The notes under the pieces: model-generated | The model's input: only the letters and a program-made list of their open reading frames with translations | What the model was told of the DNA's origin: nothing | Database searches by the model: none | Part shown: in pieces, positions 35,461-47,788 of the stretch | Position numbering within the stretch: position 1 is the first letter of the stretch | How the letters are laid out: each line of letters opens with the position of its first letter | Translations under genes and position numbers: made by a program | Assembly (NCBI GenBank): GCA_013176395.1 | Contig: JABMLP010000018.1 | Span: 496,001-560,000 of the forward strand | Reading direction: 5' to 3' | Source of the DNA: Venturia oleaginea | Lineage: Eukaryota > Ascomycota > Dothideomycetes > Venturiales > Venturiaceae | DNA: 64,000 nucleotides

Positions 35461-36075
35461 TGCAGTGGTGTGTGATGCCGATTGTTGCGCACCCGGCGTC
35501 TGGTGTTTGAGTTGTGTTGAAGGTATTGCCGTTCTAGCAGTGACTCGTCGACTCGGAGCGTTGCAGTGTCATCTGGGGTGATGGACTAGCCGGGAGATAG
35601 TGACTAGATGGTTGCTGTTGTCTTTGGTGGACGCATCGTTCGTGTAGCTTGCTCATGTATTCGTCTGCTTGCTCTGCCGTGGCCGCGACGGCGACTCTAG
35701 AGATATCTCATCGACGCTGAGGGACGCGCGATGGCCTCTAGAGGCCGGAGCGGCCACTGGCAGAGGTGTTTTGATGATCCTTAGATGATACTTCTGTAAA
35801 TTCCAAAAATTGAGTTCTCGCTGTGTGTGCTGTTTTTCAATAACGTAGGGAGTAACTTACATTAAGCTAATACTCTGTCACGTTATGGCACGTGATGGTG
35901 CGGCTGAACCAGCACTGCCTCAAAATGTTGCCAACACAGCCCGGTATTATGACATATAGATCGTTATTTCCTGCCTTGTGATTTCGTTCACTCACACTAA
36001 ATAATTGCAAACTACCCTTCCACTTGATCTTTTTGCCTGCCCCTGTCCTTGCGCCTTGCAGCCGTTTTCGCAGCG
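35461..36075. promoter_or_regulatory. upstream region of the HET-NLR gene
   Basis: 615 bp between the tandem repeat and the NLR start. No gene is supported. The part nearest 36075 should hold the NLR promoter. Confidence 0.4.
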
Positions 36076-39000
36076 ATGCGACTTCTTCACTTCGATATCT
36101 CTGGGAGGCTGAGCTCGACGGATTTCAGCGGGAAAACAATTCCGCCATATGCTATTCTTTCGCACACCTGGGGTAGTGACGAATTCCTCTTCGAAGATCT
36201 GGTAAATGGCACTGGTAAGAGCAAGGCTGGCTATGAAAAGATTTTGTTCTGCGGTGAACAAGCAGGTCATGACCATTTGCGGTACTTCTGGGTCGACACA
36301 TGTTGCATTGACAAATGGAACATCCTTAAGCTGTCAAATGCGATTAATTCCATGTTCCAATGGTACAGAAATGCCGCAAAATGCTACGTATTCCTTACAG
36401 ATGTATCGGCAACAACTGCAGATGCACAGCCACAGAGCATATGGGAAGAAGCTTTTCGGATGAGTAGATGGTTTTCTCGAGGGTGGACTCTTCAAGAGCT
36501 TATAGCTCCAGCATCAGTCGACTTCTTTTCCAAAGAGCGTCAACGACTAGGAGACAAAGAATCCCTTGAGCAGCAACTACACGACATTACTGGCATTCCA
36601 GTCCAAGCTCTACAAGGTGGTCCTATGTGGGATTTTAGCGTAGAAGAGCGGAAGGCATGGATGGTAAGCCGCGAGACGAAGGAAGAGGAAGATATGGCGT
36701 ACTCTTTGATTGGGATTTTCAGTGTGTCTATGGTGTTTAGATATGGCGAAGGGAAGGAGAGAGCACTGAGTAGACTGGAGGAGGAAATTAGAAAAGGTGC
36801 GTTCTATCTAAGTTGAATTGATTTGATGATTTCTAAAGACTAGACTGCAGTCAATATTACACCGTTTATCGTACCTTTCGACCGAAACCCTCGATTTGTC
36901 GGTCGCAAATCGCAACTCGCCGAGCTAGAAGAAAAGCTCTTTGTCGGAGTATCAACCACAAAGGTTGCAATCACAGGCCCGGGCGGGATGGGCAAAACAC
37001 AGCTGGCGCTTGAGTTGGCGTACAGAGTCAGGGAAGAATACAACAACTGCTCCGTCTTCTGGGTACCTTCAAGGAGTATAGACAGTCTTCATCAAGCATG
37101 TACAACAATTGCTCAACAGCTGAACATTCCAGGCTGGAACGATGAGAATGCGGATGTCAAGAAGCTGGTTAAAGTACACCTAAGCAAAGAGAGCGCAGGG
37201 CAGTGGCTACTCATTTTCGACAACGCGGACGTGGAATCAGCCGGGTCGCCTATGGCAGTCAGCTTAATTAGGTGCCTACCGAGCTCTGAGCAAGGGGCTA
37301 TCGTCTTCACAACCACTGAAAAGAAGACGGCCGTTGCGCTGGAGTTGCAAGATGTTGTGGAGTTGCCAGAAATGGAACAGGAAATAGCTCAAAGGATGCT
37401 GGAAAAGTGTTTGATGATCCCAACGAACGAGCAAGAGGTGGCAGATCTATTGCTCAAGGAACTCGCGTACCTCCCTCTGGCTATTGTGCAAGCGGCAGCC
37501 TACATCAATATTAACAAGATAACGCTTCAACAATATCTGTTACTACTGAGTAAGCAAAAGAAGGAAGTGGTTGAACCTGTCAGTGAAGAATATAAGAACA
37601 TTTCAGCCAAGACTTGGCTTATTTCGTTTGAGCAGATTCGTCGCTACGATACGTTAGCAGCAGATTATCTACTCTTCATGGCCTGTATAGACAGAAACGA
37701 CGTTCCGCTGGCTCTTCTACCAACAGCCTCGCCGTGTGAAAAGGGAGTAGACGCGGTAGGAATTCTTAACGCCTATTCGTTTGTCACCAAACGAACAGCT
37801 GAATCAGCGCTCGACCTCCATCGACTAGTGCATCTCTCGACACGCAATTGGCTTGAAAAGCAGGGGTTATTAAGCCCGCAAACTCATGCGGCTCTTACAC
37901 GTCTGCTTGAGGTATTTCCCGACCACGACCATGGAAACAGAAGCAAGTGGAGGCGATTACTACCACATGCTAAGTACGCTCTGTCGTTTGGCATCAGTAG
38001 ACAAGAAAATGAGACTAGGATCAATCTAATACGGAAATGCGCTATGACCCTGTACGTCGATGGGCGATTTAACGAGGCCGAAGAGCTGGAGGTGCAAGTG
38101 ATGGAGACGAGTTTGAGGGGACTTGGCGCAGAGCATCCTTCCACGCTCACCAGCATGGCCAACCTGGCGGCGACGTACAGGAATCAAGGTCGATGGAAGG
38201 AGGCCGAAGAGCTGAAGGTGCAAGTGATGGAGACAAGAAAGAGGGTACTTGGCGCAGAGCATCCTTCCACGCTCACCAGCATGGCCAACCTGGCGGCGAC
38301 GTACAGGAATCAAGGTCGATGGAAGGAGGCCGAAGAGCTGGAGGTGCAAGTGATGGAGACAAGAAAGAGGGTACTTGGCGCAGAGCATCCTTCCACGCTC
38401 ACCAGCATGGCCAACCTGGCGGCGACGTACAGGAATCAAGGCCGATGGAAGGAGGCCGAAGAGCTGGAGGTGCAAGTGATGGAGACGAGTTTGAGGGTGC
38501 TTGGCGCAGAGCATCCAGACACGCTCGCCAGCATGGCCAACCTGGCGTCGACGTACTGGAATCAAGGTCGATGGAAAGAGGCCGAAGAGCTGGAGGTGCA
38601 AGTGATGGAGACGAGTTTGAGGGTACTTGGCGCAGAGCATCCTTCCACGCTCACCAGCATGGCCAACCTGGCGTCGACGTACTGGAATCAAGGCCGATGG
38701 AAGGAGGCCGAAGAGCTGGAGGTGCAAGTGATGGAGACAAGAAAGAGGGTACTTGGCGCAGAGCATCCTTCCACGCTCACCAGCATGGCCAACCTGGCGG
38801 CGACGTACAGGAATCAAGGTCGATGGAAGGAGGCCGAAGAGCTGAAGGTGCAAGTGATGGAGACAAGAAAGAGGGTACTTGGCGCAGAGCATCCTTCCAC
38901 GCTCACCAGCATGGCCAACCTGGCGGCGACGTACAGGAATCAAGGTCGATGGAAGGAGGCCGAAGAGCTGGAGGTGCAAGTGATGGAGACAAGAAAGAGG

Positions 39001-39585
39001 GTACTTGGCGCAGAGCATCCTTCCACGCTCACCAGCATGGCCAACCTGGCGGCGACGTACAGGAATCAAGGTCGATGGAAGAAGGCCGAAGAGCTGGAGG
39101 TGCAAGTGATGGAGACGAGTTTGAGGGTGCTTGGCGCAGAGCATCCTTCCACGCTCACCAGCATGGCCAACCTGGCGGCGACGTACAGGAATCAAGGCCG
39201 ATGGAAGGAGGCCGAAGAGCTGGAGGTGCAAGTGATGGAGACGAGTTTGAGGGTGCTTGGCGCAGAGCATCCAGACACGCTTACCAGCATGGCCAACCTG
39301 GCATCGAAGTACAGGAATCAAGGCCGATTTAACGAGGCCGAAGAGCTGGAGGTGCAAGTGATGGAGACGAGTTTGAGGGTACTTGGCGCAGAGCATCCAG
39401 ACACGCTCACCAGCATGGCCAGCCTGGCGTCGACGTACTGGAATCAAGGCCGATGGAAGGAGGCCGAAGAGCTGGATGCGCAAGTAATGGAGAAGAGAAA
39501 GATAGGACGATGGAATACAGAACCGAAGTGTAGGAGGAAGCGTTGGAGAGCTGAAGGTGCGATAAGGGTCTTGAGGAGGGACTGA
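36076..39585 (+). CDS. NLR-like protein: HET domain, NB-ARC, eleven TPRs
   Basis: Two exons (36076-36796 and 36851-39585, intron 54 bp) join to 1151 residues. Residues 1-235 form a HET domain with its hallmarks AILSHTWGSDE, YFWVDTCCIDK and SRGWTLQELIAPA; such domains trigger fungal cell death in incompatibility. The NB-ARC follows: P-loop GPGGMGKTQ near residue 285, Walker B WLLIFDNAD, AYLPLAIVQAAAYI (GLPL-like) and DLHRLVHLSTRNWL (MHD-like). The usual sensor arginine after IVFTT is missing (IVFTTTEKK). Residues 657-1118 are eleven near-identical 42-residue TPRs. The basic tail (NTEPKCRRKRW) looks unlike the repeats and may come from a shift at the end of the array. Likely role: cytosolic recognition of non-self signals by the TPRs, relayed to HET. 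The gene abuts the transposon island. Confidence 0.93.
38098..39483 (+). repeat. eleven tandem 126-bp repeats encoding TPRs
   Basis: Exactly eleven units of 126 bp, each starting GTGATGGAGAC, keep the frame. Units differ at few codons: the pair after MET (RK or SL), Ser or Asp after EHP, Ala or Ser and Arg or Trp in LA(A/S)TY(R/W)N, and Lys or Glu near the end of the unit. Units 2, 3, 6, 7 and 8 are nearly the same at the DNA level. Because the period is a multiple of three, antisense and other forward frames are also open, producing long shadow ORFs. Confidence 0.97.
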
Positions 39586-41366
39586 GGAGAGAAGAGGAGG
39601 TGTGGACTAAAGATTGTTGTGAGGTGAAGGAGAGAGGAGAGATTGGGGTGGAAGTTGTTTATTTGTTAACGGCGCGTTACTAGGGCGCGCCGTGTCCGTT
39701 ACCACGCCCTCACCTGGACTCGCGATCTTTGGGTCCTCACGATGCTTGGCATATTGGATCCTGGCGTAGTAATAATCCTGGACCCTGGATTTACAACAAC
39801 AATGGCCAACTCGGAATCTGGACAACACCGGACCCGGAACAGAGGATCGGGAGCATCAGGACCTGTGACGGCATGGCATGGCAGCCATCCTCGTCACGTG
39901 ACAACGTGCCAAACGCATGGGTTCTAGCCACACTGTGGCAAGAGGAATATCAACCCGCGCGGCTCGTAGTTTCTAACTCTCTATCTGATATTCTTTTATC
40001 ACACCTAGCAATTGGAATCTTAGTTGATTCTGTTTCATTCAATGCTCGCCGTGACAGGACCGGAGGGTGTCCTATACTGACCACAGTATAGATGACTCGG
40101 GTAGTGAACGGGGGGGCATAGTTCGACGGCGCCGGTCCATGGACGGGGCGCGGTCTGGAAAGTGACGAAAGGCTTATCCCAGAGAGTTGGGTTTTTGCAA
40201 TTGTAGATAGAGATTGTGGGCGCACGGCAGATACGCCATTACATACCACGTAAAATCCGATTATTTTTAATATCACTTCTATCATATCAAAACCATTGCT
40301 TGGAAAAGGAGGAGAAATTTGTAAAGGATACACTCTTGATTCAGCTTTGTACACGTGTATGAAATAGTAATGAAATGATAATGTAACGATAATGAAATGA
40401 TAATGAAATAAACATATATGGATAAGTCTCTTGTATTCTTGATTGTTCTTGTTTTTCTTCGAACATTGAGGTATCCTTGAGATGCAGAAATTGCACCGCC
40501 CCTGTCAGTGCCAAGGATACGACATACACCTTCCCTGCAGCTAGGAGTGGGGGTTATGGGGGTTGAATTATACCCTCTCTACAAATCCATATCAACGTGA
40601 ACATCGATCGCGAGTTTGTTTGCGGGCTCTAAGAACGCGTTGTTTCTAATTTCTTTAATTCGGCCTTTCATTTGTATCGTGGTGGGGTATGAGAAATATT
40701 TTACGTACGCTTTTGAAGCCGACGTACTCTTCCTTCGTAGGGACTTGGACGAGATGGACTGTTGCAGGAGTTTAGTCTTTGGAGAGTTGGTAACGGACTC
40801 TTCGGGAACGAATCGTTCACTCGCTTGTTTGATGGCGCAGTGTTTTGTTCGTGGAGAAGGGTGAGTGGAATTGGATTTTAGAGGTCGCACATGCGGTTCT
40901 CACGGTCTTGGGTGACTTTGAGGACACGAAATATGAGTGAAAACATTGCTTCCTTCTGTGAAGGAGTGAAAAAGGTGAAGAGACTGGGGTCTGTTGTTTG
41001 TTGGAAGATATGATTGATTCTTTTGAGTGATTAGAATTAGCCAGATTCGCAATGGTTACAGTGAAGCCAAATCCCTACTTCTACAGTTCCATCTCTACTT
41101 CATCGTGAGTTTGGAATTTCTGTCATTTCAGTCGGCCGTCGTTTTACTGGAGGATAGTTGCCGCGCACAATTTTGGGTGCTGTGAAAGGAGTTGTTTACC
41201 GTCAAAGGTCAATTGTCAATTATAATTCTTCTTTGACGACCAACAATCCGAGTAAGAAAAACATCAATCGAGATCGCGTTCTGATGATATGCATATAAAG
41301 AGATCAGTAGGCCACTCATTTCCAATGCATATTTCCATCTACCATCTCTTCGAACAAGATTTGAAC
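39586..41366. other. intergenic region with a G+C-rich hairpin and an AT-rich repeat
   Basis: An inverted repeat at about 39672-39696 has arms CGGCGCG and CGCGCCG around a short loop. At about 40358-40406 an imperfect 11-bp unit (AATGAAATGAT) recurs four times. A frame at 39729-40091 has no signature. No gene is supported; the hairpin and repeat might mark an old transposon scar. Confidence 0.4.
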
Positions 41367-41969
41367 ATGACTCCCCACTCGACCAACGACGCCCAGGCGG
41401 AGGAGATACGCTTCCACGAACTTGGATCCAACAACAATCCAGCTGTAAAAGCGATGCTGTACATGTGCAAGACCAGAGGAGAAGACGCCGACAAAATGGA
41501 AGACTTTTGGAACGCGGTGCTTGCTTCGTATTTCCCACTGGAAGAAGGCTTCACGATTTCACGCAAGACTGCTCAGGGATTCAGAACACTTACTGTAGCC
41601 GTTATTCCAAGAGATGGCACCTCACAAGTTCGTGTTCTACTCTTTCTCAGTTTCTCGCACAACGATGCCGAGGAGCCGCCTTTCGATGAATTGTGCAAGG
41701 AAAAATTCCAACGGGGAGAGGCTGTGAATGCCATCGCCTGCATGACTATGGGGGCGACGACTTTCAAACCCATCGTGATGCAGCCACCTGTTGCGTCTGG
41801 TGAGGAATGCAAACGGAGCCCGATGAGGATCGAGCGTGACGGTAGCGAGAGCATGTCGTTTGGAACTCGTTACCATCGTGTGGATATAGAAAGCGACAGG
41901 AAGGGACTTGATGAAATTTTTAAGGTATTACGCGTCGAGGGACTTGAGCTATATCAAGACGATGCTTAG
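41367..41969 (+). CDS. hypothetical protein of about 200 residues
   Basis: An intron-free frame from ATG 41367 (MTPHSTNDAQAEEIRF) encodes 200 residues; an ATG at 41289 is in frame and would add 26. A TATA-like CATATAAAGA lies near 41290, which favours the downstream start. The sequence has ordered-looking parts (VKAMLYMCKTRGEDADKMED, RTLTVAVIPRDGTSQVRVLL) and no signal peptide, membrane helix or motif I recognise. Confidence 0.5.
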   Translation: MTPHSTNDAQAEEIRFHELGSNNNPAVKAMLYMCKTRGEDADKMEDFWNAVLASYFPLEEGFTISRKTAQGFRTLTVAVIPRDGTSQVRVLLFLSFSHNDAEEPPFDELCKEKFQRGEAVNAIACMTMGATTFKPIVMQPPVASGEECKRSPMRIERDGSESMSFGTRYHRVDIESDRKGLDEIFKVLRVEGLELYQDDA

Positions 41970-43024
41970 GAGGAAGTTCCTTCAACGCCAAGGAGCGACG
42001 GAGAGACACAATTTGGCAAGTCGTGGTTCATGTCCTCTAAAAGGGACATGAATGTAGTTTAGCTTTGGAGAGTAGATTAATCATTAGATAAGAATTGACT
42101 CGGTCCCCCGTTCTCGATGTGAAACGTTTTCCACCATTCTGCTTGGAAATCCCGAAAATTTACATCCGTCCTTCAACTTTGGATGGAACTCATTCAACTG
42201 GAGCGATTGTACCATCAAGATATAAAAGAAATCCTGGAAGGTTCTGTAATCAGAGAATGGTGTTTGTTTTTTGACAATCTCTGGCCAACAGATGATTAGA
42301 TTTATAAGTGATGATTAGCTTTCCAGGCCATCAGTGGATTGCGAAGTGGAAGGCGGTTCACCAAGAGAAGCACTGAATCGATGTTCCATCAACTTCAACC
42401 CATGATCCTGTTCGGTCACTTCCCTGAAAGAGATGCTGTTCGGCACCAATAGACGTTTTAAGGCCAGGTCGAATGCTGTCCTGAACCTGGTCTGTACCAA
42501 CAATGTTAGCCAGAGGATTTTGACCAGGCGGCACAGTCTGCAGATACGCGAATCTGCCATCGGCACCACCCTGCATCGGTCGACGCGTCTTTTGCAGGTC
42601 GCGTAGGCCAAAGCGGGTTCGTTCGGTAAGGTATCGTAACGTTGGACACGATCAAAGCATCTACAAACGGACCTGGACAGCTTCCTATAACGGCAATGAG
42701 ATGGAGAAAAAGACGAACAGAAGCTGGGGAGGAAGATGAAGGTCTCAAAGACACGAAGGAGATCGGAGTCGTGAGAGATCGGATCTCACCGAGGTTGGCT
42801 CGCCATCCGCCTCTAGCCTAGCGCCGTTTGAGTTATATGTGGGCTAGTTCCACCTGCAGGGACCATTCCCAAGCTCGGAGTCGTAGATAAAGGAATGGCT
42901 ATCTTCTTCACCACTTCTAGGAACACTCCCTCTTGAAGCCCGAATTTCTTTAGAAGGTCTAATTTTAGCTTTGTGAAGAGAAGATCGGACAAACAGATTT
43001 CAAGAGCAAGGACTCAGAGATAAC
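41970..43024. other. intergenic, no firmly supported gene
   Basis: About 1 kb. A minus-strand frame of 72 codons at 42358-42576 (GGADGRFAYLQTVPPGQNP) looks protein-like but opens from a stop and fits no family. The end of the interval is the leader of the guanine deaminase gene. Confidence 0.4.
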
Positions 43025-44633
43025 ATGTCACCGCTGAAGACCATTTTCATTGGTCCGTTCGTGCATTGCAAGTCTTTGGACGAACTGGATATTTGCGAGC
43101 ATGGAGCTATTGGTGTGAATGAGAATGGTGTGATAGCTTTTATCGAAAGGGATCTTGGGGGCCAGGATGCGGATTCTGTCGCTGAGAAACATGGATGGGT
43201 CAATCCGAAGGTCGTCCAGATCTATGACAGTGGATTTTTCTTCCCTGGGTTTATTGGTATGTTCGATTTCATAAAATAGTACTATGGAGAGGAGATTCGT
43301 TTCCATCATCGGATGGATCATGGATCCGAAGAAACGGGCATGTTCTGCTATACTCATTCTGCTCTTTGCACAGTTGTGGAATTCAAGTATACTTCAATAA
43401 CCCCAAACTCGACTATCCTTCTCTCATCCTAAAGTAAAGAAGACACAGCCCCGTCACAATGCTTATCCCTTCACAGACACACACATCCACGCACCCCAAT
43501 ACCCAAATGCCGGCATCTTCGGAAAATCCACTCTGCTCGACTGGCTAAACACCTACACCTTCCCCCTCGAATCCTCCTTCCAAGATCTCTCCCGAGCAAA
43601 ACACGTCTACAACCGCGCAATCTCCCGAACACTCTCCCACGGCACAACAACAGCAGCCTACTACGCTACCATCCACGTCCCCGCCACAAACCTCCTCGCA
43701 GACATCTGCCAAGCAAAAGGCCAACGCGCCTTCATCGGCCGCGTATGCATGAACTCAAACCTAAGTCCAGAATGGTACCGTGAAGAAGGTACCGAGGCGG
43801 GAATCAAATCTTCCCGCGAATCAATCGAATACATCAAATCCATCGATCCAGCACACGACCTCATCACTCCCATCATCACGCCCAGATTTGCACCGAGTTG
43901 TACGCACGATTATCTCCATGCTTTGGGCGATTTGCAAAAGGAAACGGGATATCCATGCCAAACCCACATCGCCGAAAACAAAAACGAATGCGCACTCGTT
44001 AAAGAATTATTCCCTGAAAGTAAACATTACGCAGACGTGTATGATTCCACTGGATTACTAAACGATAAAATGATCCTAGCGCACGCAATTCATCTTTCGG
44101 AGGAGGAAATCCAACTCGTCAAGACACGGGAGAGTAAAATATCGCATTGTCCGGCTTCGAATACGGCGTTGACATCTGGTTGCGCGACGATTAGGAGATA
44201 TCTCAATGAGGGAATTTCGGTCGGGTTGGGCACAGATGTCTCTGGTGGGTTCTCGCCCTCTATTCTCGAAACAGTACGGCAGGCTATCTGGGTTAGTCGG
44301 TACGTGGCCATGTCCGACGGCGATGCGGCCAAATTATCAACTGAAGAATGTCTTTACCTTGCCACTCGCGGTGGCGCAAAGGTCGTTGGGTTGGAGAAGA
44401 AGATTGGTGGGTTTGAGGTGGGGATGGATTGGGATGCGCAGATGATTAAGTTGGATGATGTGGATAAGTATAGTGAGGGTGCTGGTGGGCATGAAGGGCC
44501 TGTGGATATTTTTGGATGGGAGACGTGGGAGAACAAGGTGTTCAAGTGGGTTTATAATGGGAATGCGTCTAACACGCTTGCAGTTTGGATTAAGGGAAGG
44601 TTAGTGCATTCGACTAGTGCGTATAGGCCGTAG
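43025..44633 (+). CDS. guanine deaminase
   Basis: Guanine deaminase converts guanine to xanthine and ammonia in purine salvage and catabolism. Exon 1 (43025-43256) and exon 2 (43477-44633) join in phase to 462 residues; the 220-bp intron is long for this window. The zinc-binding motif is formed across the splice (FPGFI joined to DTHIHAPQYPN), followed by THIAENKNE, ILAHAIHL, SHCPASNTAL and GLGTDVSGG, the ordered ligands of the amidohydrolase superfamily; APQYPN and SRTLSHGTTTAAY are typical of the guanine deaminase branch. The C-terminus (DIFGWETWENKVFKWVYNGN) completes the beta sandwich. The gene looks intact. Confidence 0.93.
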
Positions 44634-44814
44634 GCAATGACAGAGATGGGATGATCGAGATCTGGATACATATGGCAGCGTTTTGAGCTTGTGTTGTGCC
44701 GTTGGCAGGTAGCGGTATCGTGACGGTCTTCGATCGCGGTCAAATGCTTGAATTAATGATTATTGATACTTTTCATGTATTTGGTAAAGCTCCTCGCGTT
44801 TCTCTGAGGCTCCC

Positions 44815-47126
44815 TCACCAGTTATCAGTGATATCAGCAGAAATCTTTTCTGCCATCAGATCTATGAAACCATTAGCAAGAGCACGGCCAAAGACTTGCA
44901 AGTACTCACAAACTGTGCTCTGAGGATGCCCTGGAGGCAACAGTGCAAAGGAAGAAGCGTCCACGACTCGCAATGAGTTAACACCAATAACTCTAGCCCT
45001 CGAGTCCACAACCGCCATCGGATCCATAGTATTTCCCATTCGGCCTAGGCGATAGTTAGTTGTTACCCCTAATTATGACGAGCACCGCAGGAACTCACAA
45101 GTACAAGCAGCATGCCAATTCTGATAAGCAGAATTCTTGATATACTCATGAATATCTGCATTAGAAGTTACATTCTTCCCTGGTATAATCTCGTCACCGA
45201 TCTGGATTGGAATAGCAGAGGAAGCTTCAGCCATAGCCCTTGATCTTTTGAATGCCTCAATGGCCACTTGGATATCGGTAGGTGAGGTAAGCCAATTAGG
45301 GTCGATGATTGGTGGATCGCTCATATCGTTTGACGAGATAGTGATAGTCCCTCTGCTTAACGGCGTAACAGGGATGGCGATAGGCGTACCGGTAATTCTG
45401 CTCAGTCCACCCAGAGGAGCCTCCGTGATCTCATATTCCACCTGGAGATTGTATTAGTGTTGAGATTGTCTTGCGGTCAAACTACAACAAACCTCTGGCC
45501 AATCGGCTGGGTATTTCTCCAGATCCGCAATAGTCTGGGCTGTAAAGTTGACTCTGTTCGCGGCCGGTAGCTTCTCCCATCCAATGAAGTCCACGCCGAA
45601 GTTGGTCAGGAAACCGGTACGATTCGCCAGATATTGTTCAACCGCGGCATCGTTACCAGCAGAAGGACCACCCGTCTGGCCCTGAAGATTGACATAGTAC
45701 ACCGGGCCAAAGTCAAGATGATCTTCCATATTCTGACCAACTCCGGGCCTGTCCGCGACAAACGTGATGTTATATTTTTGTAATTGCTCCTTCGGTCCGA
45801 CGCCCGAGACCATCAGTAGCTGAGGGCTTTGAAAGGCACCAGCACTGAGAATGACCTCTGACTTGGCAGATAATACATACGGATCGCTGATGCCACTCAC
45901 AACTTGGACGCCGGTTGCGGTTTTGTTGCTTGAAAATACGACACGCTTGGCCAACGAGTGCGAGTATACTTTGAGATTGGTGCGACCACTCGCAAGAGCA
46001 GCATCGAGATATGTGCTTTGTGAGGATGCTCGAGTCTGGTCAGGCTTAATGCTCACAGGTGCGATCTGAGCTCCTAGTAAATGTCCGCTAATGAAGTCTT
46101 GTTGGACAGGAAATCCGAGCTGTGCCATTCCACGAGCAATCCACGACCCATACGGCATCGCCCTATTCATCTTAGCAAGTGCTTAGAAACACATCAGATT
46201 GCGATGTAGACTCACCAGCTCGAATAGCCCACGGTCAATGGATACCCGGATGCATTGATGGCATTTGGGTTTGCCGGTGGTGGGACAATGCTGGCATTGG
46301 CAGCTCGTGTGGTATTGTTTGGATCAACTCCGATGAATTTGATGCCTCGTGCAAAGTATGGGAGTATGTTTTCGAACGTCCAGGATTGATCACCAACCAG
46401 ATCAGCCCATACTTGGTAGCTTCCGATGGTACCTCTGTTATATATTGCAGCGTTTTCTGCGGAACTGAGGGTATGTTAATGTATAGTTCTTCTACGATAG
46501 ACACCACGCAATGGCTTCATCAATTCTTGTCCCTCCAATTACATCTGGCGCGCACGACTATCTACAACTCAAGACATCTGGACAAGCTTCTGGCGAAATC
46601 AGATTTGTGTAATCGCCAAAGCTTGATGGATGCTGGTATTAAGGTGTTAAGATATAAGTACAACGATAATATCATGATTCCTTGCGGCCAGGGTGACACT
46701 GAATTAATGAAATCACTGTGCTCGGATTGCTCACCTCCCACCCAGCATCTTGCCCCGTCCATAACGCAGCGTTCTGTTATTCAAACCAGCTTGAGGAGTC
46801 GTTACGAATCCCCAATCCGTAAGTGGAAAGTCTTTTGCAGAACTCTCTGCCACATTGCCATACTGTACGCAGTATGCCGGCACGACACTTGTGTTGCCTC
46901 CGTCGGTCTCGTAAAACCCACCAGCCTCAATGACAGCAACCGTCTTGCTTCCGTCTTCAGCCAGTCGTTCCGCGATGGCCAATCCTGCCGTCCCCCCACC
47001 GACTAGGACATAGTCGTATGAGGCATTGACGCCTGCCTTTCCAAAGTGATTGCTGTACAGTTGCTGTGCTCCAACTGTGATTGAAGTCAGCAGTAAGGAT
47101 GAAGTCGCAAGAAAAGAAGACCGCAT
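44815..47126 (-). CDS. secreted GMC-family FAD oxidoreductase
   Basis: Six exons (47126-46735, 46464-46216, 46162-45493, 45441-45099, 45044-44910, 44861-44815) join to 611 residues. The start gives a signal peptide ([20 protein letters not shown]). The FAD site is [21 protein letters not shown] signature 1 GRGKMLGG joined to [12 protein letters not shown], and signature 2 [16 protein letters not shown]. The catalytic histidine region NWHAACTC joins to RMGNTMDP, followed by [20 protein letters not shown]. Five introns, four of them 48-54 bp and the first 270 bp. The family includes glucose and aryl-alcohol oxidases and secondary-metabolite dehydrogenases such as versicolorin B synthase; the sequence alone does not fix the substrate. 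The gene is convergent with guanine deaminase, 181 bp apart. Confidence 0.92.
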
Positions 47127-47788
47127 TTTGACAATAGTATATAAACCGATTAATGTTGGTTTACAATATAGGGGCAAGGCCTTCGCCTAAAGAACCAGAC
47201 AGTTTTTGTGCATCCACCGAGGCCCATGTTGACGCAATGTGTACGGCGGCACACGGCTCTGAGCTGATATGATCTCATAGACTGTCGAGGCCATTGACTA
47301 GAGTCAATGGCGCCGTGAAGGTATTCAGTACCGTAGCTACTAGTACGAAAGGGCCGAATCTTAGAGAAGGAAACTTGGGATGTTCGCGGTCATGTTGACG
47401 TTGTCCGAGTCCGATTAGCTCAGAACAGATGGGCTGCACAAAACAAGCATCGCCCTTCGGATTCTTGAAATGGTTTGATGCCATGGGGTGTGCGGAGATG
47501 GAGAACAAAGAAAGAAAGGAATTTGTTGTTGCTAATCCTACCGCGGCAATCTCGCGGCTCTACCCGCCGGATCTTGAACCACCTCTACTAAATTTCAGGG
47601 GCAAACTGTAACTGTAACACCACAACAGAATCAGTAAGAGATTTCCCATAATACAATGTTGATCAAGTGACCTGGCGTTTTGGCGTGCTCTCCATTAGGA
47701 TTGAGCATATTCTCTTCTCTTCCTCACTTCATCTGACAACGACCTGTAGCATAGACAACCCTTCTCCATATTTCTTACACACTTCACA
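47127..47788. other. intergenic, shared upstream region
   Basis: 662 bp upstream of both the GMC gene (minus) and the zinc-finger pseudogene (plus). No gene is supported. Confidence 0.45.

Noticed and set aside
38193..39332. 379-codon plus-strand ORF in a second frame of the TPR array
   Set aside because: Same cause as the antisense frame; composition is an artefact of the repeat and no start context or domain is seen.
38026..39483. 485-codon antisense ORF across the NLR repeats
   Set aside because: It is a shadow: the 126-bp period keeps several frames open, and its protein merely repeats the reverse reading of the TPR codons.
39672..39696. G+C-rich inverted repeat as part of a solo LTR
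   Set aside because: I looked for TG...CA ends and a target duplication and found none that match.
39729..40091. 120-codon plus-strand ORF downstream of the NLR
   Set aside because: No signature, no neighbour context, and the composition follows the G+C-rich flank.
42358..42576. 72-codon minus-strand frame with protein-like sequence
   Set aside because: No family, no good start or splice partner found; left as noncoding.
46179..47006. 275-codon plus-strand ORF opposite the GMC gene
   Set aside because: It lies antisense to conserved GMC exons and has no recognisable domain.
47410..47470. tRNA-like stretch with an A-box-like TTAGCTCAG
   Set aside because: No proper B box or cloverleaf can be drawn.
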